Shown: piece by piece, positions 1-8,335 of the stretch
Numbering within the stretch: position 1 is the stretch's first letter
Layout: every line of letters starts with the position of its first letter
DNA from: CAMBDR01 sp046597185
GTDB lineage: Bacteria > Pseudomonadota > Gammaproteobacteria > Burkholderiales > Burkholderiaceae_D
Assembly: GCA_046597185.1 (NCBI GenBank)
Contig: JBKJLF010000186.1
Coordinates: 1 to 31,671, forward strand
Direction: 5' to 3'
DNA: 31,671 bases
Program-made: the position numbers and the translations under genes
The notes under the pieces: generated by a model
The model's database searches: none
What the model saw: the letters and a program-made list of their open reading frames with translations, nothing else
Told to the model about the DNA's origin: nothing

Positions 1-892
1 TGGGCCAACTGGCTTTGACAATGGCCGGTTTGCGCTGCAACCAGGTGAGGGTGTCATCGAGCACCGCGTAAATGGGGAAGGCTTGCGCTTCCCAGGCCGA
101 TTCGGCAAAGGCAAACACCACGGCACGGCCACCGTTTTTTTCAGAAAACGTGATCGCCGCTTCACTGGCACGCTCTTTATTGGGTGCGCGGCTCCATTCC
201 ATAATTTGCGCACCCCGGTTTTCACCCTTGATGCGCAAAAACCGCTCGGCTGGTTTGCCCAACCAAATCCGCTTGCCCGCCGCACTTTGTTGCGAGACCG
301 GTGACTCGCCATTGAGTACCAGTTGCTGGGCAGTGGAACCGACTTCCATTTCCCCTACCACCTGCGCGCCCAGGTCGGCCAATAATTCCCAGCCTTGCCA
401 ATCGCCTTTGCCATTTCGGCTGCCAGTGGCCCAGGTGGCCAGCACCGCACCACCGTTTTTTTGAAAACGGGCAATTTCACTGCGCTCTTCATCATTCAAC
501 GATAAGGCCGAGGGCAATATCAACACCCCTTCGGTGAGTTTGATGAGTTCGCCTATATCATTGATTTCTTTGATTTTTTCTTTGCGCTCTTTAAAGTAGT
601 TGCGCCATGAAATCAATAAATTATCATAATTACCACCAATTTGAGTGAAATAGGCGCGGCTATTGGGCGAGATATACAGCACCACGCCATTTTGCACGCT
701 ATCGGTCTTTTTTTGCTCGGCCCCGACAATCGGCATTTTCCAGCCCAGGCTTTGCATGGCCATTAAAAACCCCAGAATGGCAGTGGCAACGCCCATAATG
801 AACAGCGCAGGCAAATACATGCCATTGCGCCGATAGGCCGGGCGGTGTTCAAATTCATCAACATCCAACTTCGCCATGGCGAGTGCACTCAT
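1..892 (-). CDS. Membrane-anchored protein with GATase-like fold, probable polysaccharide-modifying enzyme (5' part only)
   Basis: The reading frame is open from an ATG at 892 to the window edge, giving 297 N-terminal residues; the C-terminal part lies outside. After about 20 cytosolic residues there is one membrane helix (about residues 25-48, from MYLPALFIMG on). Next comes an alpha/beta region whose strand and loop pattern (GVLILPSALSLNDEE, then IARFQKNGGAVLATW) resembles the class I glutamine-amidotransferase-like domain found in trimerisation-type glycoside hydrolases and in some polysaccharide deacetylases. The ATG overlaps the stop of the upstream 72-residue gene (ATGA), so the two are translationally coupled. 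By analogy with pga and yai operons, which pair a synthase and a TPR porin with a deacetylase, I infer an N-deacetylase or hydrolase acting on the exported glycan. The catalytic domain is not in the window, so the activity is a guess; the frame itself is certain. Confidence 0.6.
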   Translation of the reverse strand, partial: MSALAMAKLDVDEFEHRPAYRRNGMYLPALFIMGVATAILGFLMAMQSLGWKMPIVGAEQKKTDSVQNGVVLYISPNSRAYFTQIGGNYDNLLISWRNYFKERKEKIKEINDIGELIKLTEGVLILPSALSLNDEERSEIARFQKNGGAVLATWATGSRNGKGDWQGWELLADLGAQVVGEMEVGSTAQQLVLNGESPVSQQSAAGKRIWLGKPAERFLRIKGENRGAQIMEWSRAPNKERASEAAITFSEKNGGRAVVFAFAESAWEAQAFPIYAVLDDTLTWLQRKPAIVKASWP

Positions 893-1107
893 GATTGTTT
901 GGGCGTTGCATCTTCCAGCGTTTTGCCGGGAACGTAGCGCTCTAAAAAGATCGGTTGATAGGGGCCGTCAGAATGCATGGTGGGGTCGCGTTTTTTGGGG
1001 CGACGTTTATCACGCAATTTAAAGGCAATGTAAGCGGCCACCGCCACCACCAGGGTGCCGATGGTGGTAATCAAGATGACCGTGGCCAGTAGCGAAATTA
1101 AATCCAT
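889..1107 (-). CDS. Small single-span membrane protein of the exopolysaccharide operon
   Basis: This 72-residue protein has one N-terminal membrane helix (about residues 4-29, LISLLATVILITTIGTLVV) followed by a very basic stretch (KLRDKRRPKKR) and a polar tail, so the tail probably lies in the cytosol. I do not recognise a named family. It sits between the synthase gene (12 bases upstream) and the enzyme gene that it overlaps by four bases, preceded by a GGAAC-type ribosome site. Its place resembles that of PgaD, the small membrane partner of the PNAG synthase PgaC, but PgaD has two helices and is longer, so this is only a positional analogy. A role as synthase subunit or assembly factor is inferred. 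Confidence 0.6.
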   Translation of the reverse strand: MDLISLLATVILITTIGTLVVAVAAYIAFKLRDKRRPKKRDPTMHSDGPYQPIFLERYVPGKTLEDATPKQS

Positions 1108-1119
1108 AGCAGTTCCATA

Positions 1120-2487
1120 TTAAAGCTTTCCTTCGCGCTGCAATTTGCCCCAGGTCATGGCGGTGCCACGCCATTCTTCCAGCGTGGCAAAAACCTTGGC
1201 AACGTCAATAATGGTAATGTAAAACAAACGAAATACGACCGAGTAAAAAATCAAACCAGGGTCTTCTTCTTCGATGATGACGCAATAGGCAGCAGAAATA
1301 ATATCCAGCATGGTCAGTTGCAGCCACCAATAAAACAGAAAAATCGCCACCCCGTATTGCAAACCGATATAGGCGAAAAAAATATTGCCCAACACGGTTG
1401 AAAAAGGCCACATGATACCTTCAAACAGCATATACCATAAAATAAAGAAGTTTAAGCCCGCTTTACGCGGTTGCCACAGGGCAGAACTGTGTTTTTTGGT
1501 CGCTTGCAAAATGCCACGGGTCCAGCGGTAGCGCTGTTTGAGTAAATCTAGCAGGCCGCTCGGGGTTTCGACCCAGGCAATGGCGGTGGGTTCGTAGGCA
1601 ATATGCCAGCCGCGCATCAGCAATTTCAGTGTTAAATCGCAATCTTCGGCAAAGGTGTCGTGATCATAGCCGCCCGCCTGTTGTAATACTGATTTGCGAA
1701 ACATACCCAGCGGGCCGGGGATGATATTTACGGCACGCATAAAGCTTTGCGCCTTGCGCGCCATGGCCAGGCCTTCCACATATTCGAGTGCTTGCACCTT
1801 GGTCCATAAGTTTTCGCGGTTCAACACTTTAACATTGCCGGCCACCGCGCCCACGCTGGGGTCTTCAAAATGGCGGATGCAGGCGCGCAGGGTATTGCTG
1901 GAGAGTTTGGAATCGCCATCCATATTTAAAATGAATTCGCCACGCGCTTGCGTCATGCCGGTGTTGAGCGCATCAGACTTACCGCCATTGCGCTTGGTCA
2001 CCACCCGCACCGGGATAATGCTTTGCTCGCGCGATACCGCCAACGCTTTTTCATAGGTGTCGTCGGAAGAACCGTCGTCCACCACGATGATTTCATAGTT
2101 CGGGTAATCCAGTTTCAGCAGGGAGCGCACGGCAGGTTGTATCACCGGGCCTTCGTTATAAGCGGGCACCACCAGCGAAATCATTGGTAAGCTACCTTCT
2201 TCACGGTAGTTGGTGTCGCTCTTGGCGTCTTCACGCCGACGCTTGAGTAAATATTCGAGGTGTTCCATAAAAGAATATAAAATCATCACCGCATAGCGAA
2301 TGATGAGCAAGGCCAGGAAAAACATCAGATAGATGGAAATGGCCGAGAGCACAAAATTTTCAAACAGGATGCTGAACGAATCTTCACCCAGATTGAGGAT
2401 TTTATCGTAGCTAAAGCCGATCAACAGCACCAGCCCCAGCACCACCGAGCCAGCCACCAACCAACGCCAGGATTTTTTCAGTTCCAC
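1120..2487 (-). CDS. Processive family-2 glycosyltransferase, exopolysaccharide synthase (PgaC/YaiP-like)
   Basis: This 455-residue inner-membrane synthase should polymerise a nucleotide sugar into a beta-linked chain and pass it through the membrane. Two N-terminal helices (about 10-26 and 45-72) precede a GT-A domain with all processive GT2 signatures: VVDDGSSDDT (135-144), the DGD metal site (190-192), the TFAEDCD acceptor/base segment (278-284) and QRYRW (318-322). Further membrane helices follow (about 346-425). The length matches PgaC (about 440) rather than BcsA (over 700), and there is no C-terminal PilZ domain, so direct c-di-GMP binding is unlikely. The start is a GTG that overlaps the preceding porin gene by 10 bases, with GGAAAA as the ribosome site inside that gene's end. 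The product could be poly-N-acetylglucosamine, but sugar specificity cannot be read from the sequence. Confidence 0.88.
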   Translation of the reverse strand: MELKKSWRWLVAGSVVLGLVLLIGFSYDKILNLGEDSFSILFENFVLSAISIYLMFFLALLIIRYAVMILYSFMEHLEYLLKRRREDAKSDTNYREEGSLPMISLVVPAYNEGPVIQPAVRSLLKLDYPNYEIIVVDDGSSDDTYEKALAVSREQSIIPVRVVTKRNGGKSDALNTGMTQARGEFILNMDGDSKLSSNTLRACIRHFEDPSVGAVAGNVKVLNRENLWTKVQALEYVEGLAMARKAQSFMRAVNIIPGPLGMFRKSVLQQAGGYDHDTFAEDCDLTLKLLMRGWHIAYEPTAIAWVETPSGLLDLLKQRYRWTRGILQATKKHSSALWQPRKAGLNFFILWYMLFEGIMWPFSTVLGNIFFAYIGLQYGVAIFLFYWWLQLTMLDIISAAYCVIIEEEDPGLIFYSVVFRLFYITIIDVAKVFATLEEWRGTAMTWGKLQREGKL

Positions 2488-4262
2488 AATTTTTCCAGGT
2501 TAACATTCACGGCTTTGGCCCGATAGCCCGCATTGTCGCGCCGACTGCCCAAGCCAAACATATTTAAGCCGACTGCAAAATCCGACCCCAGCCACCACTT
2601 ACCACCTGCCGACAGGCTCCAGCTATTACCCGCTTCGCCATATAAACGCGCACCGACCTGGCCGGAGCCGTATAAACTCCAGTCGGCCCCGCCCCAATCA
2701 GTTTGCAAGCCGACATAGCCGGAACCGAAACCATCCACCGGTGCCCAATAACTACCCGCTACGGCACCCTTGCGCGCATCCCGTGTTTCAATGCCGGTAA
2801 ATAGTTTGACATGGCTGCCCAAAGGACGCCAGGCTGGCACAAAGCGCAAGCCACTGCTGATGATATCGTTCCCATCTGAAATGCTGAAGTTATCGACACG
2901 GCCACTCAATTCCCCCCAACGGCCACGGGTTGCGAAGGCGGCCCCCACGTGGTCGGCGGTGAGCGCGCCTTTTAAGGCTTTGGCATTCGATGCCAGCTTA
3001 CCCCAATCCAGCCGCCCCAACTCAATATAATTTTGCGCACCCGACCAATGCAGGCGTAAGCTACCGGTTAATACACGATTTGGTTGATACTGTTCTGCAA
3101 TTTCCAACTTCGGTTGTAGCGGCAAACCCAAAGCCTGGTAACGCAGCGCCACATCGCGCTCATTTTGGTGCAGCGCCAATAATTGATCATTGTTGGCCGC
3201 CAGCTCGACTTCAAACACATGGCGGCCACTACTGTCGCGCCAGCGGTGGTTGATGGCGAGGGCGCGCCGTTTGGCGTCAGACGAATCGACGCTGGCACCA
3301 GCGGTAATTAAGCTGCGCGGAGCCAATTCACGCTCGGCCAGGCGCAGCCCTTCCAGCGCGGCCGGGTTTTTAGGGCTGCGCGCCAGTACCGCTTTATAAA
3401 TTGGCAAGGCTTGCTCATCCTGACCGCGCCAACGGTAGACATTGGCCAAGCCAATTTGCGCATCCTGCGCTTGCGAGCTATCGAGTAATAATTGATATTG
3501 CGCCGCAGCCTGATCCAAAAAGCCAGTCCAAGCCAAACTATTGGCTACCAGCAATCGTAATTCGGCATTGTTTTTGTCTTGCGCCAGCAAGAGCAAGCCC
3601 TGGCGCGCAACGCCCTCGTAATCCCCTTTATTGGCCAATTCGTCGATTTTTTGCAAGGCGGGGGATTTTTTCGGGAACAATACCCGCGCCCGCAGGGTGG
3701 AAACCGGTTTATCGGGTTTGTCCAACTTATCGGGCCGGGGTGCGGTGATTTCGAGGTTTTGTTGGGTATAAGGTAACGCGCTGGCCACCTGGGCCCTGGC
3801 TGGGGTAATGTCCGGGATTTCATTGCGCCCGACGCGTAAGGCATTCAGGCGCGCATTGGCACTATGCGCCAGTGGCGTGCCATCGAGTGCCTGAAACTGG
3901 GCGATGGCTTCTTCGATTTGCCCATTGCGTTGCAAACTGTCGGCCACGATGAAGCGTAATTCATGATTCCATGGCTCTTGCAACAAGTCTTGCAAACCTT
4001 GCTCCGCCGCCTGTTGAAATTGCCCGCCGCGATACCATTTTTCGACTGGCGACAAAGATGGCTGCTCAGGGCTCGTGGCGGTGGCGTCGGCAGCAGTAGA
4101 AGTCGTTGCAGCGGCGGCAGTAGCGGCTGGCTTGGCCGATTCGACTTGTGCCAGGCAGGTGCCGTACTGGCCCAAATACAGTAGCGGCAATAGCCATAAT
4201 AGCGACCAACGCGGCCAGCTCGACCAGCGCGACCAAATAAGGGGGGAAATTGAGCGACGCAT
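2478..4262 (-). CDS. TPR and beta-barrel outer-membrane exopolysaccharide export protein (YaiO/BcsC/PgaA-like)
   Basis: The 594-residue protein begins with a basic, Trp-rich signal sequence (cleavage probably near CLAQ, residue 39) and an Ala/Thr-rich linker. TPR-like repeats follow (about 55-310; WYRGGQFQQAAEQGLQDLL, QAAAQYQLLL and ALPIYKAVLARSPKNPAAL are typical helices). The C-terminal half (about 315-594) alternates aromatic and polar residues as in an outer-membrane barrel and ends on an Asn after aromatic-rich strands; the YWAPVDGFGSGYVGLQ segment recalls the BcsC C-terminal domain. The role is a periplasmic scaffold plus pore for the polymer made by the overlapping synthase. It starts three bases after the BcsE-like gene's stop, with AAAGGATG making a very tight ribosome site. 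BcsC and PgaA are larger, so this is a short version closer in size to YaiO-type proteins. Confidence 0.8.
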   Translation of the reverse strand: MRRSISPLIWSRWSSWPRWSLLWLLPLLYLGQYGTCLAQVESAKPAATAAAATTSTAADATATSPEQPSLSPVEKWYRGGQFQQAAEQGLQDLLQEPWNHELRFIVADSLQRNGQIEEAIAQFQALDGTPLAHSANARLNALRVGRNEIPDITPARAQVASALPYTQQNLEITAPRPDKLDKPDKPVSTLRARVLFPKKSPALQKIDELANKGDYEGVARQGLLLLAQDKNNAELRLLVANSLAWTGFLDQAAAQYQLLLDSSQAQDAQIGLANVYRWRGQDEQALPIYKAVLARSPKNPAALEGLRLAERELAPRSLITAGASVDSSDAKRRALAINHRWRDSSGRHVFEVELAANNDQLLALHQNERDVALRYQALGLPLQPKLEIAEQYQPNRVLTGSLRLHWSGAQNYIELGRLDWGKLASNAKALKGALTADHVGAAFATRGRWGELSGRVDNFSISDGNDIISSGLRFVPAWRPLGSHVKLFTGIETRDARKGAVAGSYWAPVDGFGSGYVGLQTDWGGADWSLYGSGQVGARLYGEAGNSWSLSAGGKWWLGSDFAVGLNMFGLGSRRDNAGYRAKAVNVNLEKLWN

Positions 4263-4265
4263 CCT

Positions 4266-6284
4266 TTATGCTTTCTTTACTGCCCGCGTCGCACGCGGGG
4301 CTTCTTTTTTGCCAAATGCAACCACTTTGCCTAACTCGCCGCCATAATGGAATTGGCCGCTTTCGCCAGCGGGTGGCTTGGTAGCAACGGCTGCCGCCGC
4401 AGGTTCGGGGCTTGATTCCTCAACCTCAATCACGGGTGCAGGTTTGCGATGCACAAAGGCAGGTGCAGGTGCAGGCGCTGGCTCGGGCGCAGGCTTATGC
4501 ACGAAGGCAGGCGCGCGTACAGGTTCGGGCACACGTACAGGCTCAGGCGCAAGCTCGCGCGCAAATGCCGGCGCGGGGGCGGGTGCAGGAACCGATACGG
4601 GAGCGGGTGCAGCTACGGATACAGGCGCAGCCCCCCGTATATCCGCAGGCGCTGGCGCAACTGCCTGCGCTGGTCGCACGGGTGTGGGCCGCATCGGCAC
4701 ATCGGAATAATCCGGCAAGGTATAGCGCTCAGCCGCGCGCGTGAGCGCTGCCAGCTCGGCCAAAATTTCATGCCGTTTTACCACAAAGCGCGACTCCACA
4801 AACGCCGCGCCCACGTCTTGCCCCAATACCCGCTCCAGTGTCATCAACAAACTGGTTTCGGGGCAGCCATTTAAAAACATATAGCAGCTTTCCTGATCAA
4901 AGCTCACCATATCACCTGAGCGCGACATCAATATCTTGCCCAAAATAGCTTGCGCCGTCACATCCCGCCCCGGCATACCGAGCACCAGCGCACAAGGGAT
5001 ATCCAGCGTTTCCGCACGTTCCAGCAAAGTTTGCGCCTCCGCCACAAAGCGCTGCGGCAACACATAGCCGCGCAAGCCGGACGGCGTGACGCTGGCCAAG
5101 GCCATATCGAAATTGATATCGATATCCCGATCAAAAATTTGCCCCTTGAGCGAGGCCAGCAATAAAGGCAAGCGGCTGGCGTGGACGTCAACGTGAATCA
5201 CCAGATTCAAGCCCAGGCGCAATAACAAGGCTTCGTTTTGGTAACGCAGCGAAGCGCCTTTTTCTTGCACCACGATACGCGCACGCCGCCCCAAACCATG
5301 GCGCAGCGTATGTACCGCCTGGGCCAATTGGCGTAAATCGGTATCGCGCCGAAAGGTGAGGATAACGGTGGCGGAATGATGCTCGCGCGTCACATGCATC
5401 ATGCCTACCAGGGAATCAACATGCTGCCACACGCCCGGCATTTGTTTGCCCAGGCTGATCAGTTCGGCATCCATAAAAAAGAAATGCGGCTCGCCTTCAT
5501 CTTCGGCATCTTGTACTTCAACCCGGCCCGTGCCTGCGTTTTGCGCCGCATTGGTCATTACCACCAACATGCCCGAATCGAGGGTTTGCAGCGGGTAGCT
5601 CTTGGCCGCCACCGTGCCTTCTTGCGAATGCCAATAATCAAAGGTAATTTCCAAACCGTCGCGATGCCCACCCACCCGGGTAATACCGCCCAATTGATCC
5701 ATCAGACATTGCAAAGCCGCCAACGACTGCGCAGAACTACCAATGCGTGAAAACGATAGCATGCCTGTCACATTATGCTGGCCAAACCATTGCTTTAAAC
5801 CACTAATTTGCGCCAAAGCCAGCGAGATATCGTGCAAACTGAGCAAATCGTCGGCTTGTTCAAAAATAAAATAGCTGTTGTCAGGGATTTGAAAGTGATC
5901 CAGCTCACGACAAAAAGTTTCCGGACCAAAACGAAACATAGTTTTGGTGAAATTTTCTTGCATCACAAAAAATTGAATCCGTCCTTCTGCCACCGCCGTA
6001 TCCATATCAAACTGGGCAAACCCTTTGATGCGCGCGATGAATTGCTCAGGATTGGCGGGAACCACGATGGTGCAGGGGATATTGTGTTTCAAGGCATGGG
6101 CCAGACTGCTGGCGATCAGGGGGTAGCGGGTGGGCGGCGCTTCCGCCACCAGCGCATACAAGCTGCCGGCCATCATGCTGTCGGTTAAGCTGGCCAAGCC
6201 GGGAATGCCCAGGCGCACCACGGCAGGCGTGGCAGACAACGCGGCGGCATCAGCAGCGACCAGAGAATTTGCGCTCGAACCCAT
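4266..6284 (-). CDS. bcsE: BcsE-like c-di-GMP-binding regulator (GIL domain) with Pro/Ala-rich tail
   Basis: The first roughly 520 residues match the overall plan of E. coli BcsE (523 residues): a degenerate RecA/NTPase-like domain, a receiver-like middle domain, and the GGDEF-I-site-like (GIL) domain. The GIL signature RxGD is present as RSGD at residues 455-458 (E. coli BcsE: 415-418), which in that family binds c-di-GMP. Residues about 531-640 are an extended Pro/Ala/Val linker with PEPVR and PAPAPAFVH-type repeats, absent from E. coli BcsE, followed by a short basic C-terminus (KKEAPRATRAVKKA). It is the first gene of the operon, with an AAAGG ribosome site before the ATG. Classical BcsE boosts cellulose synthesis and recruits BcsG/BcsF; here no cellulose synthase is seen and the nearest synthase is PgaC-like. 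Family assignment is firm, partner is inferred. Confidence 0.8.
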   Translation of the reverse strand: MGSSANSLVAADAAALSATPAVVRLGIPGLASLTDSMMAGSLYALVAEAPPTRYPLIASSLAHALKHNIPCTIVVPANPEQFIARIKGFAQFDMDTAVAEGRIQFFVMQENFTKTMFRFGPETFCRELDHFQIPDNSYFIFEQADDLLSLHDISLALAQISGLKQWFGQHNVTGMLSFSRIGSSAQSLAALQCLMDQLGGITRVGGHRDGLEITFDYWHSQEGTVAAKSYPLQTLDSGMLVVMTNAAQNAGTGRVEVQDAEDEGEPHFFFMDAELISLGKQMPGVWQHVDSLVGMMHVTREHHSATVILTFRRDTDLRQLAQAVHTLRHGLGRRARIVVQEKGASLRYQNEALLLRLGLNLVIHVDVHASRLPLLLASLKGQIFDRDIDINFDMALASVTPSGLRGYVLPQRFVAEAQTLLERAETLDIPCALVLGMPGRDVTAQAILGKILMSRSGDMVSFDQESCYMFLNGCPETSLLMTLERVLGQDVGAAFVESRFVVKRHEILAELAALTRAAERYTLPDYSDVPMRPTPVRPAQAVAPAPADIRGAAPVSVAAPAPVSVPAPAPAPAFARELAPEPVRVPEPVRAPAFVHKPAPEPAPAPAPAFVHRKPAPVIEVEESSPEPAAAAVATKPPAGESGQFHYGGELGKVVAFGKKEAPRATRAVKKA

Positions 6285-6453
6285 AACAAACCTTTTGCGA
6301 AAACAATTCTGTTATTATCCAATATTTCCCGGACAACTGACTGCCTTTGTTTGGTCTGAGTTTAAATTTGTTGGAATATTGCGCATAAGCGTCTATTATT
6401 CAGCCACTTGCAGCCGCTTGTTGACATCAATTTTCGTATCTGGCAAAGGCTTT

Positions 6454-6462
6454 TGCTACACT
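6454..6462 (+). promoter_or_regulatory. Extended -10 promoter element for the glt operon
   Basis: In the 248-base divergent region between bcsE and gltI the sequence TGCTACACT forms an extended -10 (TGn plus TACACT) about 70 bases before the gltI start. There is no good -35 at the right distance; a perfect TTGACA at 6421-6426 lies 30 bases away and cannot pair with it. The same extended -10 style recurs upstream of kptA (11382-11390). A minus-strand promoter for the polysaccharide operon must also lie here, but I cannot place it. Confidence 0.4.
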
Positions 6463-6532
6463 AGACGTTTTAAGCTCGCCAATTTTTGATCATCCATCAT
6501 CACTCATCGTCGTTCATCACCAGGAGAAGCAC

Positions 6533-7510
6533 ATGAAGTTAGCCCAAAATCGTCGTTCACCCAAGCTGTTGGCCACCCTACTTGCCGTGGCTTGCAGCAG
6601 CATGGTCTTCAGTGCTGCAAGCCACGCAGAAGAACTCACTGGCACTTTGAAAAAGATTAAAGAGTCCGGCGTGATTACCCTGGGCGTGCGCGATTCATCG
6701 GTTCCCTTTTCCTACCTCGACGACAAGCAATCCTATCAAGGCTATTCGATTGATTTGTGTTTGAAAGCGGTGTTGGGTGTGCAAAAACATTTGGGCTTGA
6801 CTTCACTCAAAACCGTACTCAACCCCGTGACCTCGGCCACGCGTATTCCGCTGATGGCCAATGGCACCATCGATCTGGAATGCGGCTCCACCACCAATAA
6901 TATCGAACGACAAAAGCAAGTTGCGTTTGCACCCACCATGTTTGTAACCGGTGCCCGCTTTATTTCGAAAAAAGCCTCCGGCATCAAAAATCTGACCGAT
7001 CTCAAGGGCAAAACCGTGGTATCGACCGCTGGCACCACCATGCTCAAGCAACTCACCATCATGAATAACGAGCAAAACCTGGGCATGACGGTGATTTCGG
7101 CCAAAGACCATGCTGAATCGTTTTTGATGGTGGAAACCGGGCGCGCAGTCGCCTTTGCCATGGATGATATTTTGCTGGCCGGCCTGGCCGCCAATTCCAA
7201 GGCCCCTTCCGATTATGAAATCAGCAAAGAGCCGCTCTCGGTGGAACCGTATGGCATCATGATGCGGCGCAATGATCCGGAGTTTAAAAAAGTGGTCGAT
7301 GCCACCCTGACGCGCTTGTATCAATCGGATGATGTACTCAGAATTTATAGCAAATGGTTTATGTCGCCAATCCCACCCAAGGGCATCAATATGCTGTTCC
7401 CGCTGACGCCGCAACTCAAATACGTGTATGCGCACCCTACCGATTCAGGTGATCCGGCCTCTTATGCCACCGTGCCGGAAGCACAAAAATCGCTGGGTAA
7501 GAAAAAATAA
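6533..7510 (+). CDS. gltI: Periplasmic glutamate/aspartate-type ABC substrate-binding protein
   Basis: This 325-residue family-3 solute-binding protein captures an acidic amino acid in the periplasm and delivers it to the permease encoded next to it. A signal peptide (about 1-32, ending SAASHAEE) is followed by the typical first strand TLKKIKESGVITLGVRDSS, the PFSYLDDK and YSIDLCLK motifs, and the ligand-site segment LECGSTTNN seen in GltI proteins. AGGAGAA lies seven bases before the ATG. It is the first gene of gltIJKL; 83 bases with tandem repeats separate it from gltJ. The substrate is inferred from the DLECGSTTNN and KPIPP-type segments shared with GltI. A divergent paralogue is encoded at 10338-11225. 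Confidence 0.9.
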   Translation: MKLAQNRRSPKLLATLLAVACSSMVFSAASHAEELTGTLKKIKESGVITLGVRDSSVPFSYLDDKQSYQGYSIDLCLKAVLGVQKHLGLTSLKTVLNPVTSATRIPLMANGTIDLECGSTTNNIERQKQVAFAPTMFVTGARFISKKASGIKNLTDLKGKTVVSTAGTTMLKQLTIMNNEQNLGMTVISAKDHAESFLMVETGRAVAFAMDDILLAGLAANSKAPSDYEISKEPLSVEPYGIMMRRNDPEFKKVVDATLTRLYQSDDVLRIYSKWFMSPIPPKGINMLFPLTPQLKYVYAHPTDSGDPASYATVPEAQKSLGKKK

Positions 7511-7536
7511 TGGCAGGCCAATCAGCTAACCAATCA

Positions 7537-7572
7537 GTCAGCAAATAAGTCAGCAAATAAGTCAGCAAATAA
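7537..7572 (+). repeat. Three perfect 12-bp tandem repeats between gltI and gltJ
   Basis: The unit GTCAGCAAATAA occurs three times head to tail, then a fourth partial copy (GTGCAG) follows before the gltJ ribosome site. A related ATCAG spacing precedes it (ATCAGCTAACCAATCAG). The block carries TAA once per unit. It probably arose by slippage; an effect on message stability between gltI and gltJ is possible but unproven. Confidence 0.9.
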
Positions 7573-7593
7573 GTGCAGTAACCGGAGGAGAGC

Positions 7594-8334
7594 ATGAATT
7601 ACAATTGGAATTGGCGCATTTTTTGGGAGGCGTCGCCCGATGGCGTGGGCACCTATCTTGACACGCTGTGGTCGGGCCTGGCCTGGACTTTGGCCACGGC
7701 GCTGTCAGCCTGGGTCATCGCCTTGTTGCTGGGTTCGATTATCGGCACCCTGCGCACCCTGCCCAACCCCTGGGTAGTGCGTCTTTCCAATGCCTGGGTG
7801 GAACTGTTTCGCAATATTCCACTGCTGGTGCAAATGTTTTTATGGTACTTCGTGATACCAGAATTGCTGCCCAAGGCCTTGGGCGATGCGTTAAAAAGCC
7901 TGCCCAACGCCCCGTTTGTGACCGCCGTGATTTGCCTGGGGTTTTTCACTTCATCCCGGGTGGCGGTACAAATTACCTCCGGCATAGAGGCGCTGCCGCG
8001 TGGGCAAAAAATGGCGGGTACGGCGCTGGGTTTGACGCTGCCACAAACCTACCGCTATATCTTGCTGCCGTTGGCGTTTCGCATCGTCATGCCACCTCTC
8101 ACCAGCGAATTTTTGAACATCATCAAAAACAGTTCGGTTGCGCTCACCATCGGCTTGATGGAACTGACCGCACGCGCCCGCTCGATGCAGGAATTTTCGT
8201 TTCAGGTTTTTGAAGCCTTTACCGCTGCCACCCTGATTTATATTGTGGTCAATATTTTCGTGGTATTTTGTATGCGTCGGCTGGAACGGGCCGTGGCCGT
8301 GCCGGGCTTGATCGGCCAATCGGGAGGACACTGA
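7594..8334 (+). CDS. gltJ: Glutamate/aspartate ABC transporter permease, GltJ-type
   Basis: This 246-residue inner-membrane permease belongs to the His/Glu/Gln/Arg polar amino acid group. Membrane helices are evident at about 25-50, 85-105, 108-130 and 205-230. The family signatures are present: ELFRNIPLLVQMFLWYF after helix two, and the EAA loop that contacts the ATPase (EALPRGQKMAGTALGLTLPQ followed by LPLAFRIVMPPL). A strong ribosome site, GGAGGAG, precedes the ATG. It is followed after one base by gltK, with which it should form the heterodimeric channel. Confidence 0.92.
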   Translation: MNYNWNWRIFWEASPDGVGTYLDTLWSGLAWTLATALSAWVIALLLGSIIGTLRTLPNPWVVRLSNAWVELFRNIPLLVQMFLWYFVIPELLPKALGDALKSLPNAPFVTAVICLGFFTSSRVAVQITSGIEALPRGQKMAGTALGLTLPQTYRYILLPLAFRIVMPPLTSEFLNIIKNSSVALTIGLMELTARARSMQEFSFQVFEAFTAATLIYIVVNIFVVFCMRRLERAVAVPGLIGQSGGH

Positions 8335-8335
8335 C

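Noticed and set aside
4378..4744. Long plus-strand open frames rich in Gly/Ala/Arg opposite the bcsE tail
   Set aside because: They are the mirror of the Pro/Ala-coding low-complexity tract, have no ribosome site, and the minus-strand frame carries a recognisable protein.
6421..6426. Perfect TTGACA upstream of gltI as a -35 box
   Set aside because: No -10 lies 16-19 bases downstream; the only good -10 is 30 bases away.
6803..7435. 210-residue minus-strand frame antisense to gltI
   Set aside because: It is a shadow of the gltI frame without start signals or protein-like pattern; a similar shadow occurs opposite the paralogue.
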